Of a stretch of DNA of 64,000 bases, positions 48,503 to 56,983 are shown in pieces. The number at the start of each line of letters is the position of its first letter. Position 1 is the first letter of the stretch. The position numbers and the translations under genes were made by a program. The notes beneath the pieces were generated by a model. It was not told the DNA's origin and made no database searches. It saw nothing but the letters and a program-made list of their open reading frames with translations. The DNA comes from Niveispirillum sp943371025 (GTDB lineage: Bacteria > Pseudomonadota > Alphaproteobacteria > Azospirillales > Azospirillaceae): NCBI GenBank assembly GCA_943371025.1, contig CALRTC020000021.1, forward strand, positions 54,151 through 118,150, in the 5' to 3' direction.

Positions 48503-51500
48503 ATGACAATCCAACACAGCGCGTCGGACCGCGCGTTGCGCGCCGTTCTGCTTTCCGGCGCCACCGCTATTCTGCTGACCGGTATGCCCGCCTCGGCTCA
48601 GACGGCTCCCGCTTCCAGCAACCAGTCCATCGGTATTGAAGAAATTGTCGTCACGGGTTCGCGCATCCGTCGACCCAACGTCGACAGCGCCGTTCCGGTG
48701 ACCAGCGTGTCCGGCGAGGATCTGCAGGCCACGGGTAACGTATCGCTCGGCGACGTGCTGAACGATCTGCCGGCCCTGCGCTCGACCTATGGCAGCGCCA
48801 ATTCCACCCGCTTCATCGGCACCGCCGGCCTGAACCTGCTGGACCTGCGCGGCCTGGGTGTTTCGCGCACGCTGGTGCTGCAGAACGGGCGTCGCCATGT
48901 TGGTGCGTCGGAAGGCTCCAACACCGTTGACGTCAACATGATCCCGACCGACCTGGTCGAGCGGACCGACGTGGTGACTGGTGGTGCCTCGGCCATTTAC
49001 GGTTCCGACGCCATCGCCGGCGTTGTGAATTTCGTGCTGAAGGATAATTTCGAAGGCACGGTGATCCGTTCGCAATATGGCCTGACCGGCCATGGCGATG
49101 CGCAGAGCTATTTCGTCAGCGCCACCACGGGCGGCAATTTTGACGAAGGCCGCGGCAATGTCGCGATGTCCGTCGAATATGCCGACCAGAATGAACTGAT
49201 GATGTCGGATCGCGACTGGTCGCGCAGCCGCGCCGGTTTCATCATCAATGAGCCGACCTCCGGCGAGCCGGGCGGCACTGACGGCATCCCCGATCGCGTG
49301 TTCGTGAAGGATATTCGTAACGTCCTGTTGAGCGAAGGCGGCTCCTACGTTGCCTCTTGCCCGGCCAGCTTGACCGGTGCGGCGCGTGAAGCCCGTTGCA
49401 AGCCCGGCGGGAATATCCCGCGCGTGTTCCGCTTCCAGCCTGACGGCACCTTGAAGGAAGCCAACTACGGCACCACCGATTTCCGGACCTTCGCCAACAA
49501 CAGCGATGGCGGCGATGGCACGACGCTGCGCCGCTACGGTCAGCTGCAGCCGGGCATCGAGCGTCTGGCCGTCAATACGCTGGGCCATTACGAGATTTCG
49601 CCGGCCTTCGTGCCGTTCTTCGAAGCCAAGTATGTCCGTAACGAGGTCAAGCAGCAGTCCAGCCCGAATTTCAGCCAGGGCGACCTGATCATCCACCTGG
49701 ACAACCCGTTCCTGACCAGCCAGGCGCGGACCCAGCTGAATTCGCTGATCCCGGGCACGTCGGCGTCGCGCACCTTCTCGGTCAACCGTAACAATCTCGA
49801 CATGGGCAGCCGTGACGAGACGACGACCCGCGAAACCTATCGCGCCGTCGTCGGCACCAAGGGTGAGTTCAACGACGACTGGAATTACGAGCTTTCGCTG
49901 AACTATGGCGAATTCCGCAGCAAGATGCAGTCCGGTGGCAACCGTATCGAACAGCGTTACCAGTTCGCTACCGATGCCGTCCGTGACAGCACCGGCAAGA
50001 TCGTCTGCCGCGTGACCGCCGATCCGTCGGCCCGCGAAGCCATCGATCCCAGCCTGGAAAAGTACCTGGCAGACGACGTGGCCAAGTGCGTGCCGATGAA
50101 TGTGTTCGGCGAAGGCGCCATGTCCCAGGAAGCCCTGGACTATGTGATGACGACGTCCAGCTACCGGGGCATGCAGAAGCAGTTCGTTGCCGGTGGCTTC
50201 ATCTCCGGTGACAGCTCCGACCTGTTCGAACTGCCGGCCGGTCCCATCGGTTTCGCCGCCGGTGCTGAATACCGTCGTCAGACCTCCTATTACGCCTTCG
50301 ACGAGTTGGTGCGTGACGGTGCCACCTTCCTGAACGCCATTCCGGAATTCGATCCGCCGGCGTTTGAGGTGAAGGAAGCCTATGCCGAAGCCAATGTCCC
50401 CTTGGTGAAGGATGTGCCCTTCTTCCAGGAACTGTCGGCACAGGGCGCCGTCCGTGTTGCAGACTACAAGGGTGAAACCGGGACCGTTCTGGCCTGGAAT
50501 GCCGGCGGCACCTGGTCCCCGCACAGCTGGATTCGCTTCCGCGGTAACTACTCCGTCGCCGTCCGCGCCCCGGACCAGGGCGAACTGTATGAATCGCAGA
50601 CGCAGAATTTCGCCACGATCAACGATCCCTGCGATGTGAACTATATCAGCAGCGGCAATGCCAACCGTGCCAAGAACTGCTCGGCTGCCGGCATTCCCAC
50701 CGGCTTTATCAACGAGTTGGCGCGTCAGCAGACGGCCGAAATCCTGTCGGGCGGCAACCCGCTGCTGACGGAAGAGAAGTCGAAGTCCAAGACTCTGGGC
50801 TTCGTGTTCACTCCGGACGATATCGTCTCCGGTCTGTCCCTGACCGTCGACTATTTCGATATCAAGGTGAACAACGTCATCGCCTCGGTGTCGGCGCAGC
50901 AGATCGTCAATCTCTGCTATGACTCGGCCAGCCTGGACAATGCGTTCTGCGCCCTGATCAAGCGTCAGCCGGCCGGCAGCATCAACCCGCGCACGGGTGA
51001 GAGCAACGCGTTCTTCTTCGTGCCGCAGGGGATCCTGCAGTCCTCCTTGAACTACGCCAGCCGCGTTTCCCGCGGCGTCGATTTCGAACTGAACTACAAC
51101 ACCGACATCGGTGATGTCGGCTCGCTGGAAACCCGCGCTATCGCGACCTATGTCCGTCAGCGCGACAATTTCCCGAACGTTCAGGATCCGAAGTTCAAGG
51201 ACCAGATCCTGTGGGAACTGGGCGACCCGAAATGGTCGGCCAATTTCTCGGCCAAGTTCCTGACCGGTGCCTGGTCGTTCAGCTACGGGATGAACTTTAT
51301 CGGCCGCATGGCCATCCCGACGATCGAAGCCATCCGTTCGGTCCAGGGCCGTCCGCCGGAGAACCCGGATTACGGCACGGAGCTGTGGTACCCGAACATG
51401 TTCTATCATGACATCCGCGTCGCCTATGACCTCACGGATGGTCTGAACCTGTATGCGGGCGTCAACAACCTGACCGACCGCGATCCGCCGTTCGGGGTTA

Positions 51501-51577
51501 CGGGTACCGGCGACGGTTCCGGCATGTACCAGAACAAGGGCCGCTTCTTCTATGGCGGCTTCAAGTACAGCTTCTGA
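48503..51577 (+). CDS. TonB-dependent outer-membrane receptor
   Basis: 1024 residues. The signal peptide (LRAVLLSGATAILLTGMPASAQ) is followed by the TonB box region IEEIVVTGSRIRRPN (about 46-60), the plug (VPVTSVSGEDLQATG, LLDLRGLGVSRTLVLQNGRRHV, MIPTDLVERTDVVTGGASAIYGSDAIAGVVNF) and a 22-strand barrel ending RFFYGGFKYSF with the aromatic C-terminal residue. The TGS-R-I-R-R box and RTLVLxNGRR signature are those of the large receptor group of alphaproteobacteria whose substrates include sugars and peptides; the ligand is not predictable. No transporter, sigma/anti-sigma pair or hydrolase is adjacent. It is transcribed alone with its own terminator. Confidence 0.94.
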   Translation: MTIQHSASDRALRAVLLSGATAILLTGMPASAQTAPASSNQSIGIEEIVVTGSRIRRPNVDSAVPVTSVSGEDLQATGNVSLGDVLNDLPALRSTYGSANSTRFIGTAGLNLLDLRGLGVSRTLVLQNGRRHVGASEGSNTVDVNMIPTDLVERTDVVTGGASAIYGSDAIAGVVNFVLKDNFEGTVIRSQYGLTGHGDAQSYFVSATTGGNFDEGRGNVAMSVEYADQNELMMSDRDWSRSRAGFIINEPTSGEPGGTDGIPDRVFVKDIRNVLLSEGGSYVASCPASLTGAAREARCKPGGNIPRVFRFQPDGTLKEANYGTTDFRTFANNSDGGDGTTLRRYGQLQPGIERLAVNTLGHYEISPAFVPFFEAKYVRNEVKQQSSPNFSQGDLIIHLDNPFLTSQARTQLNSLIPGTSASRTFSVNRNNLDMGSRDETTTRETYRAVVGTKGEFNDDWNYELSLNYGEFRSKMQSGGNRIEQRYQFATDAVRDSTGKIVCRVTADPSAREAIDPSLEKYLADDVAKCVPMNVFGEGAMSQEALDYVMTTSSYRGMQKQFVAGGFISGDSSDLFELPAGPIGFAAGAEYRRQTSYYAFDELVRDGATFLNAIPEFDPPAFEVKEAYAEANVPLVKDVPFFQELSAQGAVRVADYKGETGTVLAWNAGGTWSPHSWIRFRGNYSVAVRAPDQGELYESQTQNFATINDPCDVNYISSGNANRAKNCSAAGIPTGFINELARQQTAEILSGGNPLLTEEKSKSKTLGFVFTPDDIVSGLSLTVDYFDIKVNNVIASVSAQQIVNLCYDSASLDNAFCALIKRQPAGSINPRTGESNAFFFVPQGILQSSLNYASRVSRGVDFELNYNTDIGDVGSLETRAIATYVRQRDNFPNVQDPKFKDQILWELGDPKWSANFSAKFLTGAWSFSYGMNFIGRMAIPTIEAIRSVQGRPPENPDYGTELWYPNMFYHDIRVAYDLTDGLNLYAGVNNLTDRDPPFGVTGTGDGSGMYQNKGRFFYGGFKYSF

Positions 51578-51637
51578 TGCTTCAGGGCTTCCGGCGCGGC
51601 CACCGCCGCGCCGGACTCTTTCCCAAACTTGCTCAAG

Positions 51638-51671
51638 GTCCGGCCGATGCCCTGCATCGCCGGACTTTTTT
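51638..51671 (+). terminator. Intrinsic terminator of the TonB receptor gene
   Basis: GTCCGG-C-CGATG pairs with CATCG-CCGGAC (one bulged C) and is followed directly by TTTTTT, 60 bases past the stop codon. Confidence 0.9.
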
Positions 51672-51696
51672 CTTGTCATTTCGTGTCCGGAATAAA

Positions 51697-51728
51697 AAGG
51701 CCCGGCAGAATTTCTTCTGCCGGGCCTT
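51697..51728 (-). terminator. Intrinsic terminator of the aroQ-accB-accC operon
   Basis: A perfect 14-bp stem (AAGGCCCGGCAGAA / TTCTGCCGGGCCTT) with a 4-base loop lies 33 bases past the accC stop; on the minus strand it continues with TTTTTATTCC. Confidence 0.92.
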
Positions 51729-51761
51729 GCCGATAAGTCGATGTGGGGAACAGAAGCAGCG

Positions 51762-53132
51762 TCAGCCCTGCAGACGCTTCATCCAGCCTTCCATCCACTT
51801 GATGTCGTAGTCGCCGTTGATGAAATCCGGCTCCGCAATGATCTTCTGATGCAGCGGGATGGAGGTATCGACACCGGTGATGACGAATTCCTCCAGCGCG
51901 CGGCGCAGTCGCATCAGGCACTCGTTGCGCGTGTTGCCATGAACGATCAGCTTGGCGATCATGCTGTCGTAATGCGGCGGTACCCGGTAGCCGTCATAAA
52001 GCGCGCTGTCGACGCGAACGCCCAGACCGCCCGGCGCGTGGTACTGCTTAATCTGGCCCGGTGACGGCATGAACGTTTCGGGATGTTCCGCATTAATGCG
52101 GCATTCGATCGAATGGCCGTGGAAGCGGATATCCTGCTGCGTGTACCCCAGCGGTGCGCCGGTGGCGACACGGATCTGTTCACGGACCAGATCGACACCC
52201 GTGATCATCTCCGTTATCGTGTGCTCGATCTGCAGCCGGGTGTTCATTTCGATAAAATAGAACTGCCCGTTCTCGTACAGGAACTCCATCGTCCCGACGC
52301 CGCGATAGCCCAGCAGCTTGGCCGTGCGGGCGGCCAGCGAGCCGACCTTCTCCCGTTCCTCGGCATTCAGGGCCGGGGAGGGGGCCTCTTCCACCACCTT
52401 CTGGTGACGGCGCTGGATGGAACAGTCACGCTCGCCGAAATGCACGACATTGCCGTGATGGTCGCCCAGCAGCTGCACTTCGATATGGCGCGGATTGGCG
52501 AGGTACTTTTCCAGATAAACCTCGTCATTGCCGAACGCGGCGCGGGCCTCGCCGCGGGCCAGCTGATAGGCTTCCCGCAGTTCTTCCTTGCTGAAGGCGA
52601 CCTTCATGCCCTTGCCGCCGCCGCCGGCCGCCGCCTTGATCAGCACGGGATAGCCGATCTGGTCGGCCACATTGGCCGCCGTTTCGAAACTTTCCACCGG
52701 GCCGTCGGAGCCGGGAACGCAGGGCAATCCCAGCGCGATCACCGTCTTCTTGGCGGTGACCTTGTCACCCATGATACGGATATGGTCTGGCGTCGGCCCG
52801 ATCCAGGCAAAGCCATGCTCGATCACCATATCGGCGAACTGGGCGTTTTCCGCCATGAAGCCGATGCCGGGATGGATGGCGTCGGCCCCGGTGATGGTGG
52901 CCGCCGACAGGATCGCCGGGATGTTGAGATAGCTTTCCTTGGCCGATGGCGGACCGATGCACACACTTTCGTCCGCCAGACGCACATGCATGGCGTCTGC
53001 GTCGGCCGTGGAATGCACGGCCACCGTCTTTATGCCCATCTCGCGGCAGGCACGGTGGATGCGAAGGGCAATCTCGCCGCGATTGGCGATCAAGACCTTG
53101 TCGAACAGGCCGTCCTGGGTTTTCGCCGTCAT
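51762..53132 (-). CDS. accC: Biotin carboxylase subunit of acetyl-CoA carboxylase
   Basis: 456 residues. It carboxylates the biotin of AccB with ATP and bicarbonate in the first committed step of fatty-acid synthesis. The N-terminal domain starts KVLIANRGEIALRIHRACR; the ATP-grasp domain has the Gly-rich loop KAAAGGGGKGMKVAF, ERDCSIQRRHQKVVEEAPSP and FIEMNTRLQIEHTITEMITGVDLV, and the C-terminal domain GHSIECRINAEHPETF, ATP-site and catalytic residues all being in place. It begins 7 bases after accB and shares its transcript. The carboxyltransferase genes accA and accD are not in this window. Confidence 0.97.
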   Translation of the reverse strand: MTAKTQDGLFDKVLIANRGEIALRIHRACREMGIKTVAVHSTADADAMHVRLADESVCIGPPSAKESYLNIPAILSAATITGADAIHPGIGFMAENAQFADMVIEHGFAWIGPTPDHIRIMGDKVTAKKTVIALGLPCVPGSDGPVESFETAANVADQIGYPVLIKAAAGGGGKGMKVAFSKEELREAYQLARGEARAAFGNDEVYLEKYLANPRHIEVQLLGDHHGNVVHFGERDCSIQRRHQKVVEEAPSPALNAEEREKVGSLAARTAKLLGYRGVGTMEFLYENGQFYFIEMNTRLQIEHTITEMITGVDLVREQIRVATGAPLGYTQQDIRFHGHSIECRINAEHPETFMPSPGQIKQYHAPGGLGVRVDSALYDGYRVPPHYDSMIAKLIVHGNTRNECLMRLRRALEEFVITGVDTSIPLHQKIIAEPDFINGDYDIKWMEGWMKRLQG

Positions 53133-53139
53133 GGGCCGG

Positions 53140-53607
53140 TCACTCGATGATCATCAGCGGCTGGCCGAATTCGACCGGCTGCGCGTCGGAGACCAGGATT
53201 TCCGTCACCGTGCCACCCTTGGGGGCCTTGATCGGGTTCATGACCTTCATGGCTTCGATGATCATGACGGTCTGGCCGGCCTTCACGCTGTCGCCGGCCT
53301 TCACGAAGGGGGTGGCGCCCGGTTCAGACGCCAGATAGGCGGTGCCGACCATCGGCGACTTCAGCGCACCGGGATGCTGGGCCGGCGGCACGGCGGCCGG
53401 GGCGGCGGCGGGCACCGGGGCAGCTGCCGGCGCGGCGGCCGGCGCGGCATAGGCCATCGGAGCATAGCCCATCGGGGCCGGCGGAACAGCACGGCTGAGC
53501 CGGATGCGCCGTTCGCCTTCCGAATATTCCATTTCCGTCAGACCGGACTCCTCCAGGAGTTTGGCCATGATACGCACGAACTCGGCATCCAGATCGAAGC
53601 TCGACAT
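53140..53607 (-). CDS. accB: Biotin carboxyl carrier protein of acetyl-CoA carboxylase
   Basis: 155 residues. The C-terminal biotinyl domain carries the lysine in EAMKVMNPIKAP (Lys121, 34 residues from the end, the usual spacing). The N-terminal region (MSSFDLDAEFVRIMAKLLEESGLTEMEYSEGERRIRLSR) is the AccB dimerisation part, and an Ala/Pro-rich hinge of about 40 residues links the two. The ATG giving MSSFDLDAE was chosen with GAGA just upstream. It lies between aroQ (36 bases upstream) and accC (7 bases downstream). Confidence 0.96.
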   Translation of the reverse strand: MSSFDLDAEFVRIMAKLLEESGLTEMEYSEGERRIRLSRAVPPAPMGYAPMAYAAPAAAPAAAPVPAAAPAAVPPAQHPGALKSPMVGTAYLASEPGATPFVKAGDSVKAGQTVMIIEAMKVMNPIKAPKGGTVTEILVSDAQPVEFGQPLMIIE

Positions 53608-53643
53608 GGTTTTCTCAACCTTATGCAAAAGGCGTCGGGGACA

Positions 53644-54102
53644 TCAGGGCTTGGTTCCGGCGCGGACCAGGCGGTCGGCCGCCTGCAACGCCAGCACATA
53701 GCCATGCGACCCCAGGCCGCAAATAACCCCCCTTGCTGCCATCGAGACATATGAATGATGTCTGAACGGCTCGCGACGGAAGATGTTGCTCAGATGAACC
53801 TCGATAACGGGCAGGTCAACCGCCGTCAACGCGTCCAGTATGGCCACGGAGGTATGGGTATAGGCTCCGGCGTTCAACAGGATGGCGGAACGTGTTCCGC
53901 GTGCCTGCTGGATCCAGGTGACCAGTTCGCCCTCATGGTTCGACTGGCGGAAATCGATCTCCAGACCCAGGCGATCGCCCTCGGCCCGGCACAAGGATTC
54001 CACATCGGCCAGCGTCTCCGCCCCATAGATATGGGGCTCACGCGTGCCGAGCATGTTCAGGTTCGGCCCGTTGAGGATGAGGATTGACGGCTTTTGCGCC
54101 AA
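53644..54102 (-). CDS. aroQ: 3-dehydroquinate dehydratase, type II
   Basis: 152 residues. The family start ILILNGPNLNMLGTREPHIYG is intact, followed by EIDFRQSNHEGELVTWIQQA, LLNAGAYTHTSVAILDAL and EVHLSNIFRREPFRHHSYVS, with the catalytic Tyr and His regions conserved. It removes water from 3-dehydroquinate in the shikimate pathway as a dodecamer. The start is a TTG (no ATG is near), with AGGGCGA upstream. It is the first gene of aroQ-accB-accC, a conserved operon. A palindromic operator-like element lies 80 bases upstream. Confidence 0.95.
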   Translation of the reverse strand: MAQKPSILILNGPNLNMLGTREPHIYGAETLADVESLCRAEGDRLGLEIDFRQSNHEGELVTWIQQARGTRSAILLNAGAYTHTSVAILDALTAVDLPVIEVHLSNIFRREPFRHHSYVSMAARGVICGLGSHGYVLALQAADRLVRAGTKP

Positions 54103-54181
54103 GTTGGTCGCCCTGTTGTGATGATCACCGGAAGCCGGGCGGTTATAACACGGCCACGGATTGGGGCAATGGCCGTAAAAA

Positions 54182-54195
54182 TTACGTAAACGTAA
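54182..54195. promoter_or_regulatory. Palindromic operator TTACGT-AA-ACGTAA upstream of aroQ-accBC
   Basis: A perfect inverted repeat of 6 bp arms with a 2-base spacer, in the 283-base gap between aroQ and the DsbA-like gene and 80 bases upstream of the aroQ start. The same element, with one changed base, lies upstream of the SCP2 gene at 6610-6623. The rest of the 54103-54385 gap holds no other supported feature. Confidence 0.5.
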
Positions 54196-54385
54196 GCTGT
54201 TTATTCATGCCATCGGGCAATGTTTTGTCCGTTCCTGTGCTTAACCGGTCCCGGTATCACCGGATAAGCCGCGTGGGTCCATCAAGGGCGCGGCCCTTGC
54301 TGCCCGCAAAGGCCCGTACGCCCCGGCGTGATCGGCCCCTTTGTCACGAATCGAGGGGGCCGATTGCCGGTGGAGGTATGAGCCT

Positions 54386-55168
54386 TCAGCCGTTCTTCTT
54401 GGCGGCGCGGGCTGCGTTGAACAGCGCGACGAACTGACTGGCATCGATGGCGCCCGGCACCACCGTGTTGCCGATCACAAAACCGGGCGTGCCGCGGATA
54501 CCCAGCTTCTGCGCCAGTTCCATGTTGGCCTTGATCTCCGCCTCGATGGCCGGATCACCCATGTCCTGTTCCAGCTTCTTCAGGTCCAGGCCCACATCCT
54601 TGGCCACGGCCCGGATCGCGTCGGTATCCAGGCGCCCCTCATGCGTCATCATGGCGGTATGGAACGCCTCGTACTTGCCCTGGCGGTTGGCGGCCAGGGC
54701 GGCCTTCGCGGCTTCCTTGGAAGAGGGGGCCAGGATGGGGAATTCCTTGTAGACCACCCGGACCTTGCCATCGCCCTTCACGGCGGCGGACCGTTCCGGG
54801 TGCGTCCGCTTGCAGTAGCCGCAATTGTAATCGAAGAACTCCACCAGGGTGACGTCCCCCTTGGGATTGCCACCGACCGGCGAGGCGGCATTCTGCTCCA
54901 GGGCAGCGCGATTCGCCTGGATGGCCTCCTGTGCCACCTTCTCCGACTCTGCCTGCTCCTTGGACTCCAGGGCCTTGATGGCGTCCAGGATCACTTCCGG
55001 GTGGTCCAGCAGATAGTCGTGGACGATCTTCTCCACGGCCTGCTTGTCCAGCGGCTTGTCGGCGCCCTGGGCCGGCAGCGCGGCAGCCCCTGCCATCAGA
55101 GCCAGCGAAAGCGCCAAGCCCCGGGAAAGCGGGCCAGGGCGACGGGAGATGGGGAAGGTGAACATCAT
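54386..55168 (-). CDS. DsbA-family thiol:disulfide oxidoreductase
   Basis: 260 residues from the ATG at 55168; an ATG at 55186 is an alternative and no start has a strong ribosome-binding site. A Sec signal peptide is visible (RRPGPLSRGLALSLALMAGAAALPAQG). The N-terminal helical region (KPLDKQAVEKIVHDYLLDHPEVILDAIKALESKEQAES) precedes the thioredoxin-like domain with the active site YNCGYCKRT (C-G-Y-C) and cis-Pro region GIRGTPGFVIGNTVVPG. This layout fits the Com1/ScsC-like DsbA group, which often isomerises disulfides. It probably folds periplasmic proteins. Monocistronic; the electron partner (DsbB/DsbD) is not in the window. Confidence 0.9.
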   Translation of the reverse strand: MMFTFPISRRPGPLSRGLALSLALMAGAAALPAQGADKPLDKQAVEKIVHDYLLDHPEVILDAIKALESKEQAESEKVAQEAIQANRAALEQNAASPVGGNPKGDVTLVEFFDYNCGYCKRTHPERSAAVKGDGKVRVVYKEFPILAPSSKEAAKAALAANRQGKYEAFHTAMMTHEGRLDTDAIRAVAKDVGLDLKKLEQDMGDPAIEAEIKANMELAQKLGIRGTPGFVIGNTVVPGAIDASQFVALFNAARAAKKNG

Positions 55169-55374
55169 AACGTATGGCTCATCCATGCTTGGCTTTGGCG
55201 CACCATGCGACGTCCGTCGCACGGTTGCAACAAGCACGCGTAATCGCTCATTATCCCAAATGGCTTGCCTCCCCCGGAGACCTATGCCGTGATACATCAG
55301 TGTGCATTGTGGTCGACTTGGCCAGGATCCACGCCTGGATTTGACAATCGACCGACACGAACGGGTGGCACCGG

Positions 55375-56943
55375 ATGGGTGTGAATGATGACGAACTCCT
55401 CTTCAGTGAAGAGGGACCGGAACCCCCGGTCGCAGTTGTCATGCCCGAAATGCGTCCATGGCTGATCCTGATCGTCGATGACGATCCGGAAGTGCATGCC
55501 ATGACCCGCCTGGTGATGAAGAAATTCACCTATCGGGGGCGTCCGATCCAGTTCCTGTCCGCCTATTCCGCCGAAGAGGCGATGCAGGTCCTGCGCAATG
55601 ATCCCGGCATCGCCATGATCCTGCTGGATGTGGTGATGGAGACGGATGATGCCGGCCTGCGTCTGGTTCCCCGCATCCGCGACGAGTTGGGCAATCGTCA
55701 TGTCCGCATCATCCTGCGCACGGGCCAGCCCGGACAGGCGCCCGAGGATGATGTTATCCACGGCTATGATATCAACGATTACAAGGCAAAGACGGAGCTG
55801 ACCGCCCAGAAGCTGGGCACGGCCACGGTCGCCGCCCTGCGTTCCTTCGAGCATATCACCGAACTGATGCGGTCGCGCCAGGGCATGGAACGCATCATCG
55901 ATGCCGCCGGCAGCCTTCTGCACCTGCGCGCCATCGACCGGTTCGCGGAGGCTGTGCTGCGGGAACTGGCGCATGTGCTGGACGTGGCGCCGGACGGCAT
56001 CGTCTGTGTGTTGCGCGGGGCCGCCCGCAATGATGCGCAGATTCTGGCCGCGGCCGGGCCCTTTGCCGATCAGGTGGGCATGCCGCTGGGCAGTGCCGCC
56101 GATGCGGCCCTGGCCACCCGCATCCTGGACGTGATGCGCCGGCGCCAACATGAGTTCGATGACCGCTGCATCATCCTGTGGCTGCGCACGGCCGACGGCC
56201 GCGACGCTGCGGCCTATCTGGAGGTCGGCCGGCCGCTGGATGAACTGGAGCGCAAGCTGGCGGAGCTGCTGGGAGCGAAGATCGCCATCGGCTTCGACAA
56301 TCTGCATCTTTATGAACAGGTCAAGCGCTCGCACAAGGCGGCGGTCATCGCCCTGGCCGGACTGGCGGAATACAAGGATCCTGATGGCGGCGGCGATCAT
56401 GGCCTGCGCATGTCGCGGCTGGTGACCGAACTGGCCTTTGCGCTGCGTGGTGCCCCTGAATGGGACGTCAGCGTCGATGATGAGTTCCTGGATCTCATCA
56501 CCATGGGCTCCATGCTTTATGACATCGGCATGGTTGGCGTTCCCGACCGCGTGATCATGAAGGAACAGTGCCTGGACGAGGAGGAACGCCACCAGATGGA
56601 ACTGCACTGCGAACGCGGGGCCGCCATCCTGGAAAAGGCGTCGCGTATGGTGGAAGGCAGCAACTATCTGGCCTTTGGCGCCAGCATCGCGCGCGCCCAC
56701 CATGAACGCTGGGATGGCAGCGGCTATCCGCATGGGCTGAAGGGCACCGACATCCCGGCGGCCGCCCGCATCGTCGCCGTAGCCGATGTGTTCGATGCCC
56801 TGACCCACCGCCGCAGCTGGCGCGAGGCCGTGCCCCAGGCAGAGGCGTTGAAGACCATTCAGGCCGGGGCCGGCATCCTGTTCGACCCCGTCGTGGTCAA
56901 TGCCTTCTTTCAGGTGAAACAGGCGCGCGGCCGCCTGCGCTGA
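55375..56943 (+). CDS. Response regulator with receiver, DUF3369-type linker and degenerate HD-GYP domain
   Basis: 522 residues. The N-terminal receiver (LILIVDDDPEVHAMTRLVMK, acceptor in MILLDVVMETDDAGLRL, LRTGQPGQAP) continues into the linker NDYKAKTELTAQKL and a sensor-like region around 150-320, then a C-terminal HD-GYP domain (about 325-520). In that domain the usual HDIGK reads YDIGM (Tyr382, Asp383, Met386), while HHERWDGSGYP is intact (His442, His443, Gly450-Pro452). Loss of the first His of the HD pair makes c-di-GMP hydrolysis doubtful; binding may remain. The ATG follows GGTGG. The gene stands alone, converging with the M48 protease. Its receiver is closely related to that of the kinase at 19671-22040. 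Confidence 0.9.
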   Translation: MGVNDDELLFSEEGPEPPVAVVMPEMRPWLILIVDDDPEVHAMTRLVMKKFTYRGRPIQFLSAYSAEEAMQVLRNDPGIAMILLDVVMETDDAGLRLVPRIRDELGNRHVRIILRTGQPGQAPEDDVIHGYDINDYKAKTELTAQKLGTATVAALRSFEHITELMRSRQGMERIIDAAGSLLHLRAIDRFAEAVLRELAHVLDVAPDGIVCVLRGAARNDAQILAAAGPFADQVGMPLGSAADAALATRILDVMRRRQHEFDDRCIILWLRTADGRDAAAYLEVGRPLDELERKLAELLGAKIAIGFDNLHLYEQVKRSHKAAVIALAGLAEYKDPDGGGDHGLRMSRLVTELAFALRGAPEWDVSVDDEFLDLITMGSMLYDIGMVGVPDRVIMKEQCLDEEERHQMELHCERGAAILEKASRMVEGSNYLAFGASIARAHHERWDGSGYPHGLKGTDIPAAARIVAVADVFDALTHRRSWREAVPQAEALKTIQAGAGILFDPVVVNAFFQVKQARGRLR

Positions 56944-56983
56944 CCGGCGTCGCGGCAATCATCATCGCTTCTGCCCGTTGGGG

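Noticed and set aside
48320..51679. A very long minus-strand open frame opposite the TonB receptor
   Set aside because: It results from the strong codon bias of the receptor gene; the composition (His/Gln/Arg/Gly) is that of an antisense shadow.
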